From positions 1-5,841 of the forward strand of contig CAKUBJ010000056.1 in the NCBI GenBank assembly GCA_934636905.1: DNA of 5,841 nucleotides, read 5' to 3'. A model generated the notes under the pieces. That model was not told where the DNA came from. It made no database searches and was given only the letters and a program-made list of their open reading frames with translations. Source of the DNA: an uncultured Dysosmobacter sp. GTDB lineage: Bacteria > Bacillota > Clostridia > Oscillospirales > Oscillospiraceae. Below, piece by piece: positions 1 through 5,612 of the stretch (its first letter is position 1; every line of letters begins with the position of its first letter). The translations under genes were made by a program, and so were the position numbers.

Positions 1-8
1 AAATCTAT

Positions 9-40
9 AGTTTTCAGAACTTTATAAAGTTCTGAAAACT
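9..40. repeat. Perfect 32-nt AT-rich palindrome
   Basis: All sixteen base pairs match, centred between positions 24 and 25, with no unpaired loop in the DNA form. The half-site reads AGTTTTCAGAACTTTA. It is clearly richer in A+T than the surrounding coding DNA. It lies beyond the transporter operon, next to two further inverted repeats. It could be the second, back-up hairpin of a terminator array, one arm of a dispersed intergenic repeat, or a binding site for a dimeric protein. It has no proper U-tract on either strand, so a simple intrinsic terminator is not the best reading. The palindrome itself is seen directly; its role is unknown. Confidence 0.8.
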
Positions 41-44
41 GACT

Positions 45-76
45 CAGCGGGGCGAAAAGACTTTTTCGACACGCTG
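45..76. repeat. Imperfect inverted repeat, possible dispersed repeat
   Basis: The outer arms CAGCG (45-49) and CGCTG (72-76) and the inner arms CGAAAA (53-58) and TTTTCG (63-68) can pair to form an interrupted hairpin. It sits four bases from the 32-nt palindrome and abuts the hairpin at 76-108, so three dyads are stacked with almost no spacing. The core TTTTTCGACA resembles sequence I associate with intergenic repeats in Oscillospiraceae genomes. That association is memory, not a search result. Confidence 0.5.
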
Positions 77-108
77 GAGCGCCTTTCCGTATAACGGAAA
101 GGCGCTCC
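76..108 (-). terminator. Probable terminator hairpin ending the transporter operon
   Basis: A perfect 15-bp stem (76-90 paired with 94-108) encloses a 3-nt loop. It begins 29 bases past the stop codon of the last permease, where an operon terminator is expected. The stem is GC-rich at its base and very stable. On the minus strand it is not followed by a run of U; the next bases are AGCGTGTCGAAAAAG. Termination may therefore be inefficient or rely on Rho or on the following dyads, or the hairpin may mainly protect the 3' end from exonucleases. The structure is seen directly; its function is inferred from position. Confidence 0.65.
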
Positions 109-137
109 TTGCTTCGCTATGGAATGGGAGTGGCCGC

Positions 138-1079
138 TTACCGCTGCCCCTTGTCGTAGGGGATTCCCTCCGCCTTGGGGGCACGGGAATTTTTGGAGGT
201 AAAGGCCAGCACAATCAGGGAAATGATGTACGGCAGCATATTGTACACGGAACTGGGGAGGTTCAGAGCCTTCAGCAGGGCAAAGCCGGAATAGACGTTG
301 CCCAGCGCCCGGAAGAAACCGAACAGCAGCGCCGCCAGCGCAATGCGCTGAGGCTTCCACTGGCCGAAAATCATCACCGCCAGAGACAGGAAGCCGAAGC
401 CGGCCACGCCGTATTCAAACCGCCACTCGGACACGCCGGCGGTAATGAACACAATGCCGCCCAGACCGCCCAGAAAGCCGGAAATCAGCACGCCGGCCCA
501 GCACATTTTGTATACGTTGATGCCCACGCTGTCCGCCGCCTGAGGATGCTCGCCGCAGGCCATCAGCCGCAGGCCGAAGCGGGTTTTGTACAGCAGGACG
601 TAAGAGGCAATCAGCAGAATCAGCGTCACCAGCATGAACCAGCTGAACTCAAAGGAGCCGATGGTCACAGTAAAGGCCGTCTTGGCTCCGCCATACTGGA
701 TGATGGAGGACACGTCGTCCGGATTGGCGGCGGTGTTGATGGCCTTGACAATCACGGTGGCGCCGGCGGTGCCCAGCAGGTTCAGCGCCGTTCCCACCAG
801 CGTCTGGTCTGCCTTCAACTGGATGCAGGCCACTGCCAGCAGGCAGGAATACAGCATCCCCGCCAGTGCCGACATGAGAATCACCAGCAGAATCACCAGC
901 AGGGGGGAGGCACTGTCTCCCAGCGCCCGCATGGTCAGGGCGCCGCCCAGTGCGCCCATAATCATAATGCCTTCCAGACCCAGATTGATCACGCCGGAGT
1001 GCTCGGCGAAGCAGCCGCCCAGTGCCACCAGAATCAGCACGGAGGCGAAGATCAGGGTATATTGCAGCAGCAGACTCAT
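138..1079 (-). CDS. Nucleoside ABC transporter permease, second subunit (NupQ/YufQ-like)
   Basis: This is a 313-residue integral membrane protein of the BPD_transp_2 family (RbsC/NupQ type), forming one half of the import pore. About eight or nine hydrophobic segments are visible. Two features mark the NupQ-like branch: the INLGLEGIMIMGA block (residues 31-43) in an early helix, and the GFGFLSLAVMIFGQWKP block (227-243). The cytoplasmic loop ACGEHPQAADSVGIN (174-188) corresponds to the EAA-like loop that contacts the ATPase. The polar C-terminus ends in PYDKGQR, as I recall for relatives. The ATG overlaps the upstream permease stop as ATGA, and AAAGGAGG lies nine bases before it, so the start is secure and translation is probably coupled. 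Purine or general nucleoside substrate is inferred from family and neighbours. Confidence 0.92.
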   Translation of the reverse strand: MSLLLQYTLIFASVLILVALGGCFAEHSGVINLGLEGIMIMGALGGALTMRALGDSASPLLVILLVILMSALAGMLYSCLLAVACIQLKADQTLVGTALNLLGTAGATVIVKAINTAANPDDVSSIIQYGGAKTAFTVTIGSFEFSWFMLVTLILLIASYVLLYKTRFGLRLMACGEHPQAADSVGINVYKMCWAGVLISGFLGGLGGIVFITAGVSEWRFEYGVAGFGFLSLAVMIFGQWKPQRIALAALLFGFFRALGNVYSGFALLKALNLPSSVYNMLPYIISLIVLAFTSKNSRAPKAEGIPYDKGQR

Positions 1080-2227
1080 GCCTGATCGCCTCCTTTCCCG
1101 GATTCATCCTGCCCGGCTGTCTCTGCGGCCTTCAGCGCCGCCTTTTCCTCCCGCCTTGCGATGGAGGTGTTCATGGCGTACTTCATAAACAGCACGAAGC
1201 CGCACAGGTAAATGATAATGGCCGAAATCAGATCGGAAATCTGGGCGCAGTACATGGATTTATCCACATAGGCGCCGCCGGCGGTGATGTGCTGGATGAA
1301 GAAGGAGGCCAGCACGGTGCCCAGGGGGTTCAGTCCTCCCAGGAAGGCGGCGGCAATGCCGTTGAAGCCCATGGCCGGGACGGAGGAGGCGGAGCACTGC
1401 CACTGCTCGTATCCCGTGAGATACAGCATGGCGGCGCCCATACCTGCCAGTGCGCCGGAAATCATCAGGCTCAGGATGACGTTCCGCTTTTCCGCCATGC
1501 CGCAGTATTTGGCGGCATTGCGGTTGAAGCCGGTGGCCTTCAGTTCATAGCCGAACTTCGTCTTTTCCAGAACCACCCAGACAAGGATTGCCATAATCAC
1601 AGACAGCGGGATGGCAAGCCCCACATACTGGTTCTTGTTGAACAGCGCCCCCAGTCCCAGAGAGGGAAGCAGGGCGGAGGGGTTGCTGCTGCCCAGCACC
1701 ATGGTGTAGGGGCTGGTGGCCTCCTTCACGGTGGTCAGCAGCATATTGGTGAGGTAGAGGACAATCCAGTTCAGCATGATGCCGGAGATGACCTCATTGA
1801 CATTGCAGGAGGATTTCAGCACACCGGAAATGCCCCCCAGCAGGGCACCGCCCACCATGGCCGCCAGCAGGCAGGGCAGCCAGCTCCAATGCAGCCCCAG
1901 CGCCGTGTACAGGCACAGCGCCGCGCCGATGCAGTACTGTCCCGCCGCGCCGATGTTGAACAGTCCCACCTTGTAGGAGAACAGGATAGACAGGGCACAC
2001 ATCAGCAGCGGTGCAGTTTTGACCAGCGTGTTGCCCAGATACTTCATCTGGGACGCCGGCTTGTTGTAGGTCATAAAGTTCTTGACAACGGTGAGAATTG
2101 CCTCACCGGCGCCGGCGGGGTTGATGACCAGCAGCACAAGATAGCCCAGGAACAGTCCCAGCACAATGCACGCCAGCGATGCCAGCAGGGACTGGACACC
2201 GTTGCTTTTCAAAAGGTTCCGCTTCAT
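1076..2227 (-). CDS. Nucleoside ABC transporter permease, first subunit (NupP/YufP-like)
   Basis: This 383-residue polytopic membrane protein of the BPD_transp_2 family pairs with the following permease as the other half of the channel. Its hallmark is GLFNIGAAGQ (residues 88-97), the NupP/YufP counterpart of the INLGLEG block in its partner. Other family-like blocks are NEVISGIMLNW (144-154), the ATPase-contacting loop ATGFNRNAAKYCGM (231-244) and GFNGIAAAFLGGLNPLG (287-303). A positively charged N-terminus precedes a long first helix (about 14-35), and the tail after residue 355 is a charged cytoplasmic extension. The ATG overlaps the ATPase stop codon as ATGA, with GAGGTG a few bases upstream, so the two are probably translationally coupled. 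Length and order match B. subtilis yufP. The substrate is inferred. Confidence 0.92.
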   Translation of the reverse strand: MKRNLLKSNGVQSLLASLACIVLGLFLGYLVLLVINPAGAGEAILTVVKNFMTYNKPASQMKYLGNTLVKTAPLLMCALSILFSYKVGLFNIGAAGQYCIGAALCLYTALGLHWSWLPCLLAAMVGGALLGGISGVLKSSCNVNEVISGIMLNWIVLYLTNMLLTTVKEATSPYTMVLGSSNPSALLPSLGLGALFNKNQYVGLAIPLSVIMAILVWVVLEKTKFGYELKATGFNRNAAKYCGMAEKRNVILSLMISGALAGMGAAMLYLTGYEQWQCSASSVPAMGFNGIAAAFLGGLNPLGTVLASFFIQHITAGGAYVDKSMYCAQISDLISAIIIYLCGFVLFMKYAMNTSIARREEKAALKAAETAGQDESGKGGDQA

Positions 2228-3762
2228 GCCTTCACCTCATCTCTTTTGGCGCCGGCCATGTAAAGACCCAACTCCTCCTGGGTGGTGGTCTTGGGATCCA
2301 GCTCACCCACGATTTCTCCCTCGTACATGACGAGGATCCGGTCGGGCACGTCCATGACCTCGTCCAGTTCCAGACTCACCAGCAGCACGGCCTTTCCGGC
2401 GTCCCGCTGTGCCACCAGCTGGCGGTGGATGTTCTCAATGGCACCTACGTCCAGTCCCCGAGTGGGCTGAACGGCTACCAGCAGTTCCGGATCCTTATCA
2501 ATCTCCCGGGCCACAATGGCCTTCTGCTGGTTGCCGCCGGACATACTCCGGGCAATGGTTACCGGTCCCTGACCGGAACGGACATCGTACTCATCAATCA
2601 GCTTCTCGGCGTATCTGCGGATGTTCTTCCGCCGCAGGAACCCCGCCTTGTCGGTAAACTCCGGCTCAAAATAGCGCTGGAGCACCATGTTATCCTCCAG
2701 AGAATAGTCCAGCACCAGACCGTGCTTGTGGCGATCCTCGGGAATGTGGCTCATGCCCATGGTATTGCGCCGGCGGATGGAAGCGTGGGTGATGTCCTGC
2801 CCGCAGAGGGTAACGCTGCCAGCGGAGGGCGGCTCCAGACCGGTAATCCCGTAAACCAGTTCCGTCTGGCCGTTGCCGTCAATCCCGGCGATGCAGACGA
2901 TCTCGCCCCGGCGCACCGCAAAGGACACGTCCTTCACGGCGTTGTTCTTATGGATTTTGGACGCCATGGTCAGGTTCCGGACCTCCAGCACCGTGTCACC
3001 GGGCCGGGAGGGCTCCTTCTCCACGTGGAAATTCACGTTCCGTCCCACCATCATGGCGGACAGCTTCTCTGCGGTGGTATCCTTCGCATTGACGGTGCCG
3101 ATGTACTTTCCCTTGCGGAGCACGGTGCAGCGATCCGCCACCGCCATGATCTCCGACAGCTTGTGGGAAATGAAGAGGATGGACTTCCCCTCTGATGCCA
3201 GATTCCTCATGATCTGCATCAGTTCGTCGATTTCCTGCGGCGTCAGCACAGCGGTAGGCTCGTCAAAAATCAGGATTTCGTTGTCCCGATACAGCATCTT
3301 CAGGATCTCGGTGCGCTGCTGCATTCCCACGGTGATGTCCTCAATCAGGGCGTCGGGATCCACATGAAGCCCGTACTTCTCACTGAGGGCCAGCACCTTT
3401 TCCCGGGCCTCCTTTTTCTGAAGCAGGCCGTGCTTCGTGGGCTCCACGCCCATGATGATGTTGTCCAGCACGGTGAAGCACTCCACCAGCTTGAAATGCT
3501 GGTGTACCATGCCGATGCCCAGGGCATTGGCGTCGTTGGGATCCTTGATGGAAACCTCCCGGCCATCCTTTTTGATGATGCCTTCCTCCGGCTGGTAAAG
3601 CCCGAAGAGCACGCTCATCAGCGTGGATTTACCTGCGCCGTTTTCCCCCAGCAGAGCATGGATTTCTCCTTTTTTCAGCTGGAGCGTGATGTCGTCGTTG
3701 GCGATGATACCCGGAAACCGCTTGGTGATGTGCAGCATTTCAATGGCATAGGTCGATTCCAA
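2224..3762 (-). CDS. Nucleoside ABC transporter, tandem ATP-binding protein (NupO/YufO-like)
   Basis: This 512-residue cytoplasmic ATPase has two fused nucleotide-binding domains, as in RbsA/MglA, and powers the two permeases. NBD1 is complete: Walker A GENGAGKST (39-47), Q-loop Q88, an ABC signature region around VGMQQ (145-149), Walker B ILIFDEPTA (163-171) with catalytic E168, and H-loop H200. NBD2 is degenerate, as in this family: the Walker A lysine is replaced in GIDGNGQTE (293-301), the signature MSGGNQQ (407-413) is intact, the catalytic Glu is Gln in VQPTRGLD (431-438), and Ser/Glu stands in place of the H-loop His near 463-465. One site therefore probably hydrolyses ATP. The start is TTG, chosen because AAGGAGGG lies nine bases upstream; the next in-frame ATG (residue 9) would cut into the first strand of NBD1. 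Confidence 0.93.
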   Translation of the reverse strand: MESTYAIEMLHITKRFPGIIANDDITLQLKKGEIHALLGENGAGKSTLMSVLFGLYQPEEGIIKKDGREVSIKDPNDANALGIGMVHQHFKLVECFTVLDNIIMGVEPTKHGLLQKKEAREKVLALSEKYGLHVDPDALIEDITVGMQQRTEILKMLYRDNEILIFDEPTAVLTPQEIDELMQIMRNLASEGKSILFISHKLSEIMAVADRCTVLRKGKYIGTVNAKDTTAEKLSAMMVGRNVNFHVEKEPSRPGDTVLEVRNLTMASKIHKNNAVKDVSFAVRRGEIVCIAGIDGNGQTELVYGITGLEPPSAGSVTLCGQDITHASIRRRNTMGMSHIPEDRHKHGLVLDYSLEDNMVLQRYFEPEFTDKAGFLRRKNIRRYAEKLIDEYDVRSGQGPVTIARSMSGGNQQKAIVAREIDKDPELLVAVQPTRGLDVGAIENIHRQLVAQRDAGKAVLLVSLELDEVMDVPDRILVMYEGEIVGELDPKTTTQEELGLYMAGAKRDEVKA

Positions 3763-3771
3763 GTCAAACCG

Positions 3772-3779
3772 CCCTCCTT
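3772..3779 (-). promoter_or_regulatory. Ribosome binding site fixing a TTG start
   Basis: The minus strand reads AAGGAGGG here, a near-perfect Shine-Dalgarno sequence with nine bases to the TTG at 3762-3760. No in-frame ATG or GTG lies at a usable distance, so this site decides the start codon of the ATPase. A rare TTG behind a strong ribosome binding site suggests deliberately moderated initiation, but that is inference. Confidence 0.8.
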
Positions 3780-3908
3780 CCGTTTTTTGGCCCGCCGTGA
3801 AAGCCCTCTGCCGCCGTACCGGACGATGGACATGAGGATCTTGCGGGGACGGAACCCGTGTTTCTTTGCCGGTTCGGCTGTCAGGCCATGTTTTCCGGCG
3901 TTACGTTC

Positions 3909-3942
3909 AGTATACTATGGATTCACGGAAAAAGAAAGCCAA
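3909..3942 (-). promoter_or_regulatory. Candidate promoter for the ATPase-permease genes
   Basis: Two overlapping readings are possible on the minus strand. TTGGCT (3942-3937) and CATAGT (3919-3914) are 17 bases apart, each matching the sigma-A consensus at four of six positions. Alternatively TATACT (3914-3909) is a better -10 box (five of six) but lacks a decent -35 at the right distance. The surrounding DNA is AT-rich with A/T tracts upstream, unlike the flanking GC-rich sequence. A start near 3902-3907 would give a leader of about 140 nt. It lies just downstream of the lipoprotein terminator, where a second promoter would make sense. Confidence 0.4.
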
Positions 3943-4028
3943 ATCGGTAAAAACATTGTTTTTTCTCCGCCGTGGACAGCTGCCCCGTCTTATTGCTGCG
4001 AAACATCTGCACTTCCCCCGGCAGGCGC

Positions 4029-4061
4029 AAAAAAAGGATGGGCATATGCCCATCCTTTTTT
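4029..4061 (-). terminator. Strong intrinsic terminator after the lipoprotein gene (possibly bidirectional)
   Basis: Positions 4030-4061 form a perfect 32-nt palindrome. Its GC-rich core GGATGGGCA/TGCCCATCC is flanked by A on one side and T on the other. On the minus strand the stem is followed by seven U residues, the classic Rho-independent layout; the plus strand also gives a U-tract of six or more. It starts 17 bases after the lipoprotein stop codon. Because the remaining transporter genes lie downstream on the same strand, it should act as an attenuating terminator that lowers expression of the ATPase and permeases relative to the binding protein. Confidence 0.9.
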
Positions 4062-4078
4062 AAGAAACTCGGGAAATA

Positions 4079-5320
4079 TCAGCCCTTGATCTGACCCTGC
4101 GCGTCTACGGTAATCACCGTGGCGAAAGCGGAGGGCTCTTTGCTGGTGTCGTTGTCCACGGTGATCTTGCCGTCGAACATATCCTTCACCATGGCCTTGT
4201 AGTCGTCCTGGGTGAAGGTGTCAGACCACTGGGTGCCGTCACCCATGGGGATCTGGACATAGTTCTTCTCGGGATCGTCGCCGGACACCAGACCCAGCGT
4301 GGAGATCTTGCCCACATAGTTGGCCCAGTTGCCGCTGTTGATGACGTCATCCAGGGTATCGTAAGTGGCGGGATACAGACCCTTCATGGCGGAGGTGACG
4401 GTCAGCCCGTCTTCCTTGGCATAATCGGCGATGACACCTGCCTGATCCACGTCCACGCCGATGACCTTGCCGCCGGCCTTCTTGGCAGCGTCCACTGCGG
4501 AGGTGTAGATGCCGCCGCCGCAGGCGAAGACCACCTCGGTGCCGCCCTGATACCAGGTATCCATCACGGCGGTGATGTCGGCATCACCGAAGAACTGGCC
4601 GCCATAGATGTAGTTCACCTTCACGTCCGTCAAACCCAGCTCGGCGGCAGCGGCGTCAACGCCCTGCAGGAAGCCGTAGCCGTAACGGATAACGGCAGGC
4701 ACTGCCATGCCGCCCAGGAAGCCCAGGTTCTTGTAGCCCAGCTTCACGGCGGCGTAGCCGGCCATGTAGCCGCACAGCTCTTCCTGATAGACGGCGCAGT
4801 AGACGTTGCTCATGTCAACGTACTGATCCAGATCCCAGTTGTCGGGCTTGTAGTCATAGGACTCACCGGCATCGGCAACGGCGGTTTCCAGCAGGTCGCC
4901 CTTGGCTACATCCAGCGCGATGAACTTCACATCGGGGAACTCGGGAGCAGCCTCAACGATGGCGCCGCCGAAGGCATAGCCGGGCATGACGATGACGTTG
5001 AAGCCCTCGTCGGCGGCCTTTTCGATCATGGCGACACGGTCGGCGGTGTTATCGCCGGCGGGCCTGAAGTAGCTGAACTCGATGCTGTTGTCCTCGGCAA
5101 ACGCCTTGCAGGCCTCATAGGTGGTCTGGTTGAAGGACTGGTCGGTGATGTCGCCGTAGTCGGTGATCATCGCAATCTTGTACTCCTCCGCGGTGTCGGC
5201 GGGCTGCTCGGTCTGATCCGGCTCTTCGGTCTGATCCGGCTCTTCGGTCTTCTGACCGCCGCAGGCCACCAGGGACAGAGACATGACCAATGCCAGAGTC
5301 AAAGCAAGAAACTTCTTCAT
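4079..5320 (-). CDS. BMP/PnrA-family nucleoside-binding lipoprotein of an ABC importer
   Basis: This 413-residue extracytoplasmic substrate-binding protein is anchored to the outer face of the membrane. The N-terminus is a lipoprotein signal: KK at 2-3, a hydrophobic core, and lipobox LVAC with lipidated Cys20. A flexible acidic linker (about 21-46) contains a TEEPDQ tandem repeat. The two-lobed BMP domain follows: DITDQSFNQ (57-65) is the ligand-contact loop of BMP/PnrA/TmpC proteins, FLGGMAVPAVIRYGYGF (201-217) and GVDVDQ (288-293) are further family blocks. It is longer than typical members (about 330-360 residues), because of the linker and an acidic, aromatic insert near 140-172. The ATG is preceded by AAAGAGG nine bases upstream. 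Nucleosides are the likely ligands from family and the adjacent deoD; an exact ligand cannot be read from sequence. It corresponds to yufN/bmpA. Confidence 0.93.
   Translation of the reverse strand: MKKFLALTLALVMSLSLVACGGQKTEEPDQTEEPDQTEQPADTAEEYKIAMITDYGDITDQSFNQTTYEACKAFAEDNSIEFSYFRPAGDNTADRVAMIEKAADEGFNVIVMPGYAFGGAIVEAAPEFPDVKFIALDVAKGDLLETAVADAGESYDYKPDNWDLDQYVDMSNVYCAVYQEELCGYMAGYAAVKLGYKNLGFLGGMAVPAVIRYGYGFLQGVDAAAAELGLTDVKVNYIYGGQFFGDADITAVMDTWYQGGTEVVFACGGGIYTSAVDAAKKAGGKVIGVDVDQAGVIADYAKEDGLTVTSAMKGLYPATYDTLDDVINSGNWANYVGKISTLGLVSGDDPEKNYVQIPMGDGTQWSDTFTQDDYKAMVKDMFDGKITVDNDTSKEPSAFATVITVDAQGQIKG
5213..5248 (-). repeat. Tandem 18-bp repeat in the lipoprotein linker
   Basis: Two identical 18-bp units (5231-5248 and 5213-5230) encode TEEPDQ twice. 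A diverged third unit (5195-5212) encodes TEQPAD. The repeat keeps the reading frame and extends the acidic, proline-containing tether between lipid-modified Cys20 and the binding domain. Such units can gain or lose copies by slippage, so linker length may differ between strains. Confidence 0.85.
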
Positions 5321-5463
5321 TGGAATCTACCTCTTTCGTTTTGATTCCCTCCGCAGTCCGCTGCCTGTTCAGACCGGTACAGCTGTCCACTGTCGAAAAA
5401 CAGCGGCGGCGTTTCCGTCCGGAACCGGTGCACAGATCCTGCCAAAGGGTACCCACATGGGGC
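5321..5463 (-). promoter_or_regulatory. Leader of the lipoprotein mRNA, unclassified
   Basis: If transcription starts about seven bases after the -10 box, the transcript carries roughly 140 nt before the ATG. It contains a 7-bp hairpin with a UUUUCG loop (CCGCTGT at 5406-5400 with ACAGTGG at 5393-5387, one G-U pair), a smaller GCAG/CTGC hairpin (5364-5353) and a GGGTACCC palindrome (5437-5444). I do not find the purine riboswitch core expected for some nucleoside transport genes, nor a T-box or SAM motif. No ribosome-binding-site-led leader peptide is evident. The length and pairing potential are seen; any regulatory role is a guess. Confidence 0.4.
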
Positions 5464-5469
5464 GATGTC

Positions 5470-5498
5470 ATTATAGCAAGTTCCCGCCGTCAATGCAA
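5470..5498 (-). promoter_or_regulatory. Sigma-A type promoter with extended -10 for the lipoprotein gene
   Basis: On the minus strand a perfect -10 box TATAAT (5475-5470) is preceded by TGC, giving the extended -10 motif TGnTATAAT. A partial -35 box TTGCAT (5498-5493) lies exactly 17 bases upstream. The extended -10 can compensate for the weak -35. AT-rich DNA directly upstream (5499-5540) could act as an UP element. It sits between the deoD hairpin and the lipoprotein gene, so the transporter has its own promoter. Confidence 0.8.
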
Positions 5499-5506
5499 CC
5501 AAAATT

Positions 5507-5526
5507 CAAAAATGTTTTCATTTTTG
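5507..5526. promoter_or_regulatory. Inverted repeat just upstream of the promoter, possible operator
   Basis: CAAAAATG (5507-5514) and CATTTTTG (5519-5526) form a perfect 8-bp dyad with a 4-base TTTT spacer. It lies eight bases upstream of the -35 box, at about -44 to -63 from the inferred start. That suits an activator site or an UP element. The dyad is seen directly; protein binding is inferred, and AT-rich dyads do occur by chance. Confidence 0.4.
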
Positions 5527-5543
5527 CAATATTTTTATGAGAA

Positions 5544-5583
5544 GGCCGGAGGAACCGTCTCTGTTCGGACGGTTCCTCCGGCC
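5544..5583 (-). terminator. Hairpin terminator after deoD
   Basis: A perfect 16-bp GC-rich stem (5544-5559 with 5568-5583) with an 8-base loop begins 29 bases after the deoD stop codon. On the minus strand it is followed by TTCTCATAAAAATATT, a weak and interrupted U-tract. The stem is strong enough to act as a terminator or 3' stabiliser, with some read-through into the transporter genes possible. Confidence 0.75.
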
Positions 5584-5612
5584 ATGGTAAACGTTTATCG
5601 GCGGGTTTCCGG

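Larger units (their letters stand above)
3763..4078. other. 316-base gap between lipoprotein and ATPase genes
   Basis: No credible gene is visible on either strand; open frames here lack ribosome binding sites and family resemblance. The gap holds the terminator of the lipoprotein gene (4029-4061), an AT-rich stretch with promoter-like hexamers (3909-3942), and about 140 bases of leader before the ATPase. The leader can form short GC stems, for example GCCGG (minus strand, 3899-3895) with CCGGC (3872-3868). I do not recognise a riboswitch in it. Within an otherwise overlapping operon this is a strikingly large gap, which supports separate expression control of the two parts. Confidence 0.75.

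Noticed and set aside
1..137. A CRISPR, attachment site or insertion sequence end at the left edge
   Set aside because: The repeats are inverted and not regularly spaced direct repeats, no transposase or integrase fragment is nearby, and no target-site duplication can be shown from this window.
1022..3195. Long plus-strand open frames (1022-2263 and 2179-3195)
   Set aside because: They lie wholly antisense to the permease and ATPase genes, are rich in Gln, His, Gly and Arg, and show no family resemblance. They are shadows created by the GC-rich codon use of the real genes.
3971..3982. GTGGACAGCTG appearing in both non-coding gaps (3972-3982 plus strand; minus strand around 5380-5390) as a shared operator
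   Set aside because: The copies lie in opposite orientation and at unrelated distances from the promoters, and the CAGCTG core is a palindrome. An 11-base match of this kind may well be chance.
3364..4089. Plus-strand open frame of 241 codons crossing the 316-base gap
   Set aside because: Half of it is antisense to the ATPase, it runs through the strong palindromic terminator, and it has no recognisable domain or convincing ribosome binding site.
5321..5463. Purine riboswitch in front of the nucleoside-binding lipoprotein
   Set aside because: The conserved core, with its TATA-containing P1 flank and two loop motifs that pair, is absent, as are T-box and SAM-type motifs.
5115..5471. Minus-strand open frame starting in the lipoprotein leader, as a possible leader peptide or upstream gene
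   Set aside because: Its ATG directly abuts and overlaps the -10 box, so it would not be on the transcript. Most of the frame is a shifted reading of the lipoprotein gene.
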